Assembly (NCBI RefSeq): GCF_038592905.1
Contig: NZ_CP151943.1
Span: forward strand, 1,173,501 to 1,237,500
Reading direction: 5' to 3'
From: Neobacillus sp. FSL H8-0543
GTDB taxonomy: Bacteria > Bacillota > Bacilli > Bacillales > Cytobacillaceae
DNA length: 64,000 nucleotides
Part shown: piece by piece, positions 57,264-64,000 of the stretch
Layout: the number at the start of each line of letters is the position of its first letter
How positions within the stretch are numbered: position 1 is the first letter of the stretch
Translations under genes and position numbers: made by a program
Notes under the pieces: model-generated
Told to the model about the DNA's origin: nothing
The model's input: only the letters and a program-made list of their open reading frames with translations
The model's database searches: none

Positions 57264-58405
57264 ATTACAGGATATAACTCACTTAACATTTCCTCAGTCA
57301 CTAGAATAATTTCATTATCTAAAGACCGAATAATCGTCCCATCAGGAATAGAGACATCACATGGAATAATCGCCTTTTCTATCTTCACGTTTTTTCCAAT
57401 GATTGCATCTGGCATAATAACAGACTCTCTGATAATTGAACCTTTTCCAACACTAACCCCTTGAAATAGCACCGATTTATCAATTTCCCCTTCAATCGTA
57501 CAGCCTTCATTAATTAGTGACTCTTTTACTATTGCTTCAGAGGAAATATACTGTGGAGGCTGATTAGGATTGACTGAATAGATCCTCCAATCATGATCAA
57601 ACAAATCTAGTGTACATTCATCATTTAATAGATCCATGTTTGCTTCCCACAGACTTTGTACCGTACCGACATCTTTCCAATAGCCTTTAAACGGATAAGC
57701 ATATAATTTCTTTTTTTCCTCTAAAAGCATAGGAATGACATCTTTACCGAAATCGTGGCTTGAGCTGGCAGTTCTTGCATCCATTTCTAAATATTCTTTC
57801 AGTACATTCCAGTTAAAGATATAGATGCCCATTGAAGCAAGATTGTTCTTTGGATTAGCAGGCTTTTCCTCAAATTCTGTTACTCTCATATCCTCGTTTG
57901 TATTCATAATTCCAAACCGGCTTGCTTCAGCCCATGGGACTTCAATTAAGGAAATGGTGACATCCGCTCGCTGTTGGATATGATATTCCAGCATGTTTTC
58001 ATAGTTCATTTTGTAAATATGATCGCCTGAAAGGATTAATACATATTCAGGCTGATATTGTTTCAAGTAATTAAGGTTTTGATAAATGGCGCTTGCCGTA
58101 CCTGTATACCATTTAACCTCCGATGACTCACTGTATGGGGGTAATACGGTTACGCCTCCATCCTTACGATCAAGATCCCATGCACTGCCAATCCCAATGT
58201 AGGAATTCAGGACCAACGGCTGATATTGTGTTAAAACCCCAACAGTGTCAATTCCAGAATTAGCACAGTTGCTCAAAGTAAAATCAATTATTCGGTATTT
58301 TCCTCCAAATGGCACTGCAGGCTTCGCAAGGTCTTTCGTTAAAGAATTCAGCCTACTTCCTTTCCCTCCTGCTAATAACATGGCTACGCACTTTTTCTTT
58401 GCCAT
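57260..58405 (-). CDS. glgC: Glucose-1-phosphate adenylyltransferase
   Basis: A 381-residue enzyme. The nucleotide loop is [34 protein letters not shown], and [11 protein letters not shown] supplies the metal-binding Asp. The substrate loop FEEKPANPK and a C-terminal beta-helix follow. It makes ADP-glucose. It overlaps the end of glgB by 53 bases. The TGA stop falls in the TTCAA end of the adjacent insert; length is still normal for the family. Confidence 0.96.
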   Translation of the reverse strand: MAKKKCVAMLLAGGKGSRLNSLTKDLAKPAVPFGGKYRIIDFTLSNCANSGIDTVGVLTQYQPLVLNSYIGIGSAWDLDRKDGGVTVLPPYSESSEVKWYTGTASAIYQNLNYLKQYQPEYVLILSGDHIYKMNYENMLEYHIQQRADVTISLIEVPWAEASRFGIMNTNEDMRVTEFEEKPANPKNNLASMGIYIFNWNVLKEYLEMDARTASSSHDFGKDVIPMLLEEKKKLYAYPFKGYWKDVGTVQSLWEANMDLLNDECTLDLFDHDWRIYSVNPNQPPQYISSEAIVKESLINEGCTIEGEIDKSVLFQGVSVGKGSIIRESVIMPDAIIGKNVKIEKAIIPCDVSIPDGTIIRSLDNEIILVTEEMLSELYPVI

Positions 58406-60293
58406 TACCTAATCTCTCCTTTCGTTTTTTCACTTTCCGAATGATTTGAAAACCATAAGGCGGGATTACCACTTCAATCGAAAATGGGTTACTATGAAAC
58501 GGCTCTTCTAAAGCCCTAATTGTCTTTTTATTAACATTGCTGGCACCGCCATACTCCTCCAGGTCACTTGAAAAAGCTTCGCGGAACTCGCCTAAAACTG
58601 GAACTCCGATTTTATAATCTGAATAACCAATGCCTGTAAAATTACAAAGGATTATTAAGAAATCATCTGCAGTTTTCCCTTTGCGTATAAAAGAAAAAAT
58701 TGATTGTTCTTGATTATTCGCATCAATCCATTCAAATCCATTTTGTATATGATCAAGCTCGTAAAGGGGTTTCGATCGTTTGTAAAACTTTGTTAATTGC
58801 TTAACATACTTGTTTACCTTTTGGTGCATGTCATAATCTAATAGATGCCAATCCAATTGTTCTTTATCCTTCCATTCTGAAAACTGCCCTATTTCAAATC
58901 CCATAAATAAATGCTTTTTACCAGGGTGTGCAAACATAAAACCAAGCAGTAAACGCAGCTGAGCAAACTTTTCCCAATAATCACCCGGCATTTTATCAAG
59001 CAGCGACTTTTTTCCATGAACCACTTCATCATGCGAAATTGGAAGCATGAAATTTTCTGAAAAGGCATAAAAGAGAGAAAAAGTAACTTTTGAGTGAACA
59101 CTGGAGCGGGAGTATGGCGGGGTTTCTACATACTCTAGAATGTCATTCATCCACCCCATATTCCATTTATAATCGAAACCTAAGCCTCCATAATGGACGG
59201 GAGCAGTCACATTTGGGAAGTCAGTAGAGTCCTCTCCGATCATTAAGAATGTGGGGTCAAAATCATGAACCTCTTTATTTAATTTTTTCAAAAAGGAAAG
59301 ACCCATTGGGTTTTCCTGTTTTTCTGCAGCATTCGGCCAATAAATAATGTTTGCGACTGCATCCATCCTAAATCCATCAACATGGAAATACTCCATCCAA
59401 AAAAATGCATTTGAGATAAGAAAGCTTTGGACTTCTCCTTTACCTAAGTCAAAGTTCGCTGTTCCCCAGACTAAATTCTCCCTATCACTCTCGTTGCTAT
59501 AAGAATATATATGCGTCCCATCGAAATTGTATAGACCATGTGCGTCTTTACAAAAATGCCCTGGTACCCAATCAAGGATGACACCTATTCCATTCTGGTG
59601 ACATTGGTCAACAAAATACATTAAGTCCTCTGGCTTACCATAACGAGATGTCGCCGAAAAATATCCTGTTCCCTGATATCCCCAAGATATATCTAGCGGG
59701 TGTTCGATAAGCGGTAATAATTCAATATGTGTAAACCCATGCTCAACCACATATGGAATAAGTTCCGAAGCCAGTTCTTTATATGATAGAAACTCCCCAT
59801 TTGAATGCTTCTTCCAAGAACCAAGATGGACTTCATAGATGATCTCTGGTTCAGATAGGATATTTCTTTTTTCTCTTTGTTGGATCCAAAGGTTATCTTT
59901 CCATTTATAGTTTTTTATGGAGTAGACAATCGAAGCAGTGTTTGGTCTTAGTTCAGAGAAAAAGGCAAATGGATCTGCTTTTAAGATTCTTTCACCATTT
60001 GCTGTGAATATCTCATATTTGTATAAGCTTCCATCCATGTCGTGATTAACAATAAGAATCCAGACACCTTCTTTGTTTATCCTTTGTAAATCATAGCCTT
60101 CTCCATTCCATCCATTAAAATCGCCTACAAGTCTTACCTTTAATGCATTCGGAGCCCATACACAAAATCTTGTGACAACCTTTTCGGAATTCCTCAATAT
60201 ATGCGCACCAAATAGTTGATGACTTTGAAAAAGGTTTCCCTCATGAAATAAATGCAACTGAAAATCCGTAGGAAATAAAGTATTCACTGCCAT
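58353..60293 (-). CDS. glgB: 1,4-alpha-glucan branching enzyme
   Basis: A 646-residue GH13 enzyme with an N-terminal CBM48 ([20 protein letters not shown]). Catalytic regions are [21 protein letters not shown] (nucleophile Asp), [10 protein letters not shown] (acid/base Glu) and [12 protein letters not shown]. It introduces alpha-1,6 branches. The ATG at 60293 has GAGG six bases upstream; the frame extends to 60311 without a better site. It is the first gene of glgB-C-D-A-P. Confidence 0.96.
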   Translation of the reverse strand: MAVNTLFPTDFQLHLFHEGNLFQSHQLFGAHILRNSEKVVTRFCVWAPNALKVRLVGDFNGWNGEGYDLQRINKEGVWILIVNHDMDGSLYKYEIFTANGERILKADPFAFFSELRPNTASIVYSIKNYKWKDNLWIQQREKRNILSEPEIIYEVHLGSWKKHSNGEFLSYKELASELIPYVVEHGFTHIELLPLIEHPLDISWGYQGTGYFSATSRYGKPEDLMYFVDQCHQNGIGVILDWVPGHFCKDAHGLYNFDGTHIYSYSNESDRENLVWGTANFDLGKGEVQSFLISNAFFWMEYFHVDGFRMDAVANIIYWPNAAEKQENPMGLSFLKKLNKEVHDFDPTFLMIGEDSTDFPNVTAPVHYGGLGFDYKWNMGWMNDILEYVETPPYSRSSVHSKVTFSLFYAFSENFMLPISHDEVVHGKKSLLDKMPGDYWEKFAQLRLLLGFMFAHPGKKHLFMGFEIGQFSEWKDKEQLDWHLLDYDMHQKVNKYVKQLTKFYKRSKPLYELDHIQNGFEWIDANNQEQSIFSFIRKGKTADDFLIILCNFTGIGYSDYKIGVPVLGEFREAFSSDLEEYGGASNVNKKTIRALEEPFHSNPFSIEVVIPPYGFQIIRKVKKRKERLGNGKEKVRSHVISRRERK

Positions 60294-60735
60294 TGTTAAC
60301 CTCATCCTCATGAAAATATGTATTTCAAAGGTTAATTATAAGTGCAATTTTCATATATTCCTCGTGAAACTTTTTTATCTTTTCTGACAATTAGCGATAA
60401 AACATTCTAGCATTCTCTATTTTTTTTCAAAATTCAACACAAAACGACAAGGTTTTTATCACCTAATGACAAAAATACCTAAAGTTTTTTAGTTTTTCAG
60501 GTAAAAAATATTATTTGATTTGTGAGAAATATCACCATTACAAATTCAACCTTTTGGTCAAATGTAAGCGTTATCAACGGTTTTTTCGAAGGGGGGAAAA
60601 ATAAGAAGATATATTAATATAGCAATATAAGGAAACGAACAACGCTGCTTAGGTTCCACAAATTACTAGTATTATGAAACTGGATTATCACTAAGTTTAG
60701 AGAATGTTTAACAACACTAATCTTGATTAATAATC
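60294..60735. other. Upstream region of the glg operon
   Basis: A 440-base AT-rich region with no gene. It holds a perfect cre-like box (60563-60576) and must contain the glg promoter. I could not assign a clear promoter; a TATAAT-like stretch lies near 60340. Confidence 0.5.
60563..60576. promoter_or_regulatory. CcpA cre box upstream of glgB
   Basis: TGTAAGCGTTATCA fits the B. subtilis cre consensus TGWAANCGNTNWCA at every position. It lies about 270 bases upstream of the glgB start, so it implies carbon-catabolite control if the promoter is close by. Confidence 0.7.
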
Positions 60736-60900
60736 ACGATCTCCGGGTATCGTTCCTTTAAACACCATTCATCTTGTTTATTGGGAACGATTCTTCGAGT
60801 ATCGTTCCCTTCAACATCATTCATCTTGTTTAATAGGCACGATTCTTCGAGTATCGTTCCCTATATAACCAATAATCCAGCTTAGCGGGCACGATACGAT
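60735..60900. repeat. Tandem array of a 51-52-bp hairpin unit (array D)
   Basis: ACGAT...GTATCGTTCC recurs with the ACGAT landmark at 60736, 60787 and 60839, so the pitch is 51 and 52 bp. The middle unit has a perfect GGGAACGAT-n9-ATCGTTCCC hairpin. Copies are joined by a CAT-CATTCATCTTGTTTA linker. It lies just beyond the terminator of the tRNA operon. Confidence 0.88.
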
Positions 60901-60931
60901 AGAGCTGCAACTGTAGTAAAATCTTAAAATA

Positions 60932-60964
60932 CAAAAAAGGCTGATGACAAATGTCATCAGCCTT
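60932..60964 (-). terminator. Terminator of the rRNA-tRNA operon
   Basis: AAGGCTGATGACA pairs perfectly over 13 bases with TGTCATCAGCCTT. Six T residues follow on the minus strand, just after tRNA-Glu. Confidence 0.95.
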
Positions 60965-60969
60965 AAATA

Positions 60970-61041
60970 TGACCCCTACGGGATTCGAACCCGTGTTACC
61001 TCCGTGAAAGGGAGGTGTCTTAACCACTTGACCAAGGGGCC
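60970..61041 (-). tRNA. tRNA-Glu (TTC)
   Basis: Cloverleaf on the minus strand with anticodon TTC and T-loop GGTTCGAATCC. The CCA end is not encoded. It is the last tRNA of the operon. Confidence 0.97.
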
Positions 61042-61050
61042 TTAATATAA

Positions 61051-61141
61051 TGGCGGAGAAGGAGGGATTTGAACCCTCGCGCCGGTCACCCGACCTACAC
61101 CCTTAGCAGGGGCGCCTCTTCAGCCTCTTGAGTACTTCCCC
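61051..61141 (-). tRNA. tRNA-Ser (GCT)
   Basis: Long variable arm, anticodon GCT, CCA encoded. Confidence 0.97.
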
Positions 61142-61147
61142 AAAATA

Positions 61148-61222
61148 TGGCTCCGCAGGTAGGACTCGAACCTACGACCGATCGGTTAACAGCCGATAGC
61201 TCTACCACTGAGCTACTGCGGA
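61148..61222 (-). tRNA. tRNA-Asn (GTT)
   Basis: Acceptor TCCGCAG with CTGCGGA, anticodon GTT, CCA encoded. A 5' fragment of this gene is duplicated at 61339-61364. Confidence 0.97.
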
Positions 61223-61338
61223 ATAATTAAAGTTGTTGCCTAAACCTTTATTTGTTACTGTGTCACCACCTCAGTAAGTAACGCAAGAAGCATCTCGGTG
61301 TGTACAACTCGCAGTATATTCATGATGTTATGCTCGTC

Positions 61339-61364
61339 CTACCACTGAGCTACTGCGGAATAAT
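61339..61364 (-). pseudogene. Duplicated 5' fragment of tRNA-Asn
   Basis: 26 bases identical to 61202-61227: the first 21 bases of tRNA-Asn plus upstream spacer. The rest of the tRNA is missing and an unrelated 111-bp stretch follows. Confidence 0.85.
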
Positions 61365-61372
61365 ATTAAAAA

Positions 61373-61446
<74 letters not shown>

Positions 61447-61451
61447 TTAAT

Positions 61452-61525
61452 TGGAGCGGGTGAAGAGAATCGAACTCTCATCATCAGCTTGGAAGGCTGA
61501 GGTTTTACCACTAAACTACACCCGC
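61452..61525 (-). tRNA. tRNA-Gly (TCC)
   Basis: Anticodon TCC, acceptor GCGGGTG with CACCCGC, CCA encoded. Confidence 0.97.
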
Positions 61526-61540
61526 ATTATCATTTTATAA

Positions 61541-61617
61541 TGGGGCGACTGATGGGAATCGAACCCACGAATGCCTGAACCACAATCAGGTGCGTTAACC
61601 ACTTCGCCACAATCGCC
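61541..61617 (-). tRNA. tRNA-His (GTG)
   Basis: Anticodon GTG. The extra G-1 pairs with C73 and CCA is encoded. Confidence 0.96.
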
Positions 61618-61644
61618 ACTATACTATTATTAAATTAAAATAAA

Positions 61645-61720
61645 TGGTGGCTCAGGACGGAATCGAACCGCCGACACAAGGATTTTCAGTCCTTTGCTCT
61701 ACCGACTGAGCTACTGAGCC
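61645..61720 (-). tRNA. tRNA-Phe (GAA)
   Basis: Acceptor GGCTCAG with CTGAGCC, anticodon GAA, CCA encoded. Confidence 0.97.
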
Positions 61721-61777
61721 ATGATTAATATTGTTTCCTAAACTTTTACTGAGCCATTTATAATTCTTTTTTAAAAA

Positions 61778-61854
61778 TGGCGGTCCGGACGGGACTCGAA
61801 CCCGCGACCTCCTGCGTGACAGGCAGGCATTCTAACCAACTGAACTACCGGACC
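61778..61854 (-). tRNA. tRNA-Asp (GTC)
   Basis: Acceptor GGTCCGG with CCGGACC, anticodon GTC, CCA encoded. Confidence 0.97.
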
Positions 61855-61856
61855 AA

Positions 61857-61930
<74 letters not shown>

Positions 61931-61952
61931 ACAATAAAATATTAAAATAATA

Positions 61953-62045
61953 TGGAGGAGGAAGAGGGATTCGAACCCCCGCGCGGTATGACCCGCCTGT
62001 CGGTTTTCAAGACCGATCCCTTCAGCCGAACTTGGGTATTCCTCC
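61953..62045 (-). tRNA. tRNA-Ser (TGA)
   Basis: Long variable arm, anticodon TGA, CCA encoded. The base before CCA reads T. Confidence 0.96.
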
Positions 62046-62059
62046 AAATAAAAAATTAC

Positions 62060-62136
62060 TGGTGGACCTTGTAGGACTCGAACCTACGACCGGACGGTTA
62101 TGAGCCGTCTGCTCTAACCAGCTGAGCTAAAGGTCC
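62060..62136 (-). tRNA. tRNA-Ile2 (CAT, lysidine type)
   Basis: The anticodon reads CAT, but the body (GGACCTTTAGCTCAG to CTACAAGGTCC) is that of Bacillus tRNA-Ile2 as I recall it, not elongator Met. TilS would convert C34 to lysidine to read AUA. CCA encoded. Confidence 0.85.
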
Positions 62137-62191
62137 AAGTTAAAGTTCTTAAAACTAGAAAGTTTTAATTTAAAAGGTATAAAATTATATT

Positions 62192-62268
62192 TGGTAGCGG
62201 CGGAGGGAGTCGAACCCCCGACCTTTCGGGTATGAACCGAACGCTCTAGCCAGCTGAGCTACACCGCC
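62192..62268 (-). tRNA. Elongator tRNA-Met (CAT)
   Basis: Acceptor GGCGGTG with CGCCGC, anticodon CAT, CCA encoded. Confidence 0.95.
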
Positions 62269-62314
62269 AAATATATAATTATATTGAAAGTTTTTTCACC
62301 ATCGTGAAAAAATT

Positions 62315-62390
62315 TGGTGGAGCCTAGCGGGATCGAACCGCTGACCTCCTGCGTGCAAGGCAGGCGCTCTCCCAGCTGAGCTAAGGCCCC
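62315..62390 (-). tRNA. tRNA-Ala (TGC)
   Basis: Anticodon TGC, CCA encoded. Confidence 0.97.
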
Positions 62391-62406
62391 AAAATGATGT
62401 TAAGAA

Positions 62407-62483
62407 TGGTCGGGAAGACAGGATTCGAACCTGCGACCCCTTGGTCCCAAACCAAGTGCTCTACCAAGCTGAGCTACTTCCCG
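62407..62483 (-). tRNA. tRNA-Pro (TGG)
   Basis: Acceptor CGGGAAG with CTTCCCG, anticodon TGG, CCA encoded. Confidence 0.97.
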
Positions 62484-62494
62484 AAAGAAAACAA

Positions 62495-62568
62495 TGCGCC
62501 CGGCGGGAGTCGAACCTACAACCTTCTGATTCGTAGTCAGATGCTCTATCCAATTGAGCTACGGGCGC
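62495..62568 (-). tRNA. tRNA-Arg (ACG)
   Basis: Acceptor GCGCCCG with CGGGCGC, anticodon ACG (A34 to be edited to inosine). CCA not encoded. Confidence 0.97.
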
Positions 62569-62630
62569 ATATTAATAAAAATTATTTGTTCTTGCAAAAA
62601 ACTTGGTTATTTTACTTTTGTAAAAAACCT

Positions 62631-62719
62631 TGGTGCCGAGGACCGGAATCGAACCGGTACGGTAGTCACCTACCGCAGGATTTTAAGTCCTGTGCGTCTG
62701 CCAGTTCCGCCACCCCGGC
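62631..62719 (-). tRNA. tRNA-Leu (TAA)
   Basis: Long variable arm, anticodon TAA, CCA encoded. Confidence 0.97.
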
Positions 62720-62725
62720 ATTTTA

Positions 62726-62800
62726 TGGAGCGGAAGACGGGATTCGAACCCGCGACCCCCACCTTGGCAAGGTGATGTTCTACCACTGAACTACTTCCGC
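62726..62800 (-). tRNA. tRNA-Gly (GCC)
   Basis: Acceptor GCGGAAG with CTTCCGC, anticodon GCC, CCA encoded. Confidence 0.97.
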
Positions 62801-62831
62801 ATTTATAATAAGTCTTTGTCAATTACAAAAA

Positions 62832-62916
62832 TGGTGCGGGTGAAGGGAGTCGAACCCCCACGCCTTGCGGCGCCAGATCCTAAGTCTGGTGCGTCTGCCA
62901 ATTCCGCCACACCCGC
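62832..62916 (-). tRNA. tRNA-Leu (TAG)
   Basis: Long variable arm, anticodon TAG, CCA encoded. Confidence 0.97.
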
Positions 62917-62950
62917 ATATAAAAAGTTATTTTGCTAGTGCAAAAAACTT

Positions 62951-63026
62951 TGGTGAGCCATGAAGGATTCGAACCTTCGACCCTCTGATTAAAAGTCAGA
63001 TGCTCTACCAACTGAGCTAATGGCTC
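62951..63026 (-). tRNA. tRNA-Lys (TTT)
   Basis: Anticodon TTT, CCA encoded. Confidence 0.97.
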
Positions 63027-63086
63027 AAATAATACTTATTATAAAAAACTAGTTCTTTTTGCTTAAAATCAAAGCAATAAGAAGCA

Positions 63087-63162
<76 letters not shown>

Positions 63163-63167
63163 ACATA

Positions 63168-63243
63168 TGGTGGAGGATGACGGGCTCGAACCGCCGACCC
63201 TCTGCTTGTAAGGCAGATGCTCTCCCAGCTGAGCTAATCCTCC
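63168..63243 (-). tRNA. tRNA-Val (TAC)
   Basis: Acceptor GGAGGAT with ATCCTCC, anticodon TAC, CCA encoded. It is the first tRNA after 5S rRNA. Confidence 0.97.
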
Positions 63244-63255
63244 ATATTTGTAACA

Positions 63256-63372
<117 letters not shown>

Positions 63373-63502
63373 CTATTTATAAGACATAATTTATTATAAT
63401 GTCTTTTTAAGATTTTGCAAGAGGAAATTTCAAAAATTCTCATTCCCTCAAAACTAGATAATGCTTGAAGAAGAAAGTAAAACAAGTTCGCCTTTTAAAT
63501 AT

Positions 63503-64000
<498 letters not shown>

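Noticed and set aside
62060..62136. A second elongator tRNA-Met
   Set aside because: The body matches tRNA-Ile2 with CAT anticodon, and the neighbouring tRNA at 62192-62268 is the elongator Met.
62394..62789. 131-codon open frame with GFEPATP-like repeats in the tRNA region
   Set aside because: It is a translation of the antisense of successive tRNA T-arms (GGTTCGAATCC), a well-known artefact.

Overview
The window is a stretch of chromosome from a low-GC, spore-forming Bacillaceae. Gene content and order follow the Bacillus subtilis 'yt' region almost gene for gene: amyX-ytlR-thpR-ytkP, pepV-ytzE, ytgP-ytfP-cse60, leuS-yttB, ytqA-ytqB-ytpB-ytpA-ytoA, asnB-metK-pckA, ytmB-ytmA-ytlACD-ytkD, luxS-yidD-ytiB, the men cluster, the glg operon, then a trnB-like tRNA array and an rRNA operon. 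The ammonia-forming nitrite reductase pair nrfHA, rare in bacilli but known from the B. vireti / B. bataviensis (Neobacillus) group, makes a Neobacillus-like organism my best guess. That is inference from content, not a database match.

Layout. Positions 1-19700 hold core metabolic and information genes: pullulanase (cut by the window edge), a lipid kinase, a cysteine-synthase homologue, D-amino-acid transaminase, PepV, an amino-acid permease, a long E. coli-type SpeD, a Dps with a PerR-like box, an RsuA-type pseudouridine synthase, a MurJ-type flippase, and LeuRS with a T-box leader. Positions 19900-23200 carry the anaerobic nitrite-ammonification unit. It consists of an unknown membrane-anchored protein, NrfH and NrfA, preceded by two perfect TGTGA-N6-TCACA (Fnr-type) palindromes. 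Positions 23200-42600 return to core genes: tRNA-modification enzymes YtqA/YtqB, terpene synthase YtpB, asnB, metK with a SAM-I riboswitch, pckA, the YtlACD transporter, luxS, and a Zur-box-controlled orphan zinc-binding lipoprotein. Positions 42800-51750 are menaquinone synthesis: menF-D-H-B, a terminator, menE-C, and a divergent menA. Positions 51970-60300 are the glycogen operon glgB-C-D-A-P with a cre box far upstream. Positions 60930-64000 are 21 tRNA genes, 5S rRNA and the 3' end of 23S rRNA, all on the minus strand.

What the genes do not explain is mostly in the intergenic DNA. (i) Four loci carry tandem arrays whose units are all 51-52 bp long although the sequences are unrelated; in three the unit contains a clear inverted repeat, in the fourth only a weak dyad. 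All lie downstream of genes, three between convergent genes. (ii) A GC-rich MITE-like element occurs four times; three copies are about 184 bp long with GGCTGTGTTAAAG-like ends. (iii) A structured, IS200/IS605-like remnant without a transposase or nuclease ORF, possibly an orphan omega-RNA, separates glgC from glgD and supplies the glgC stop codon. (iv) The tRNA array contains duplicated 5' fragments of tRNA-Asn and tRNA-Phe. No prophage, CRISPR array or recognisable defence island was seen.
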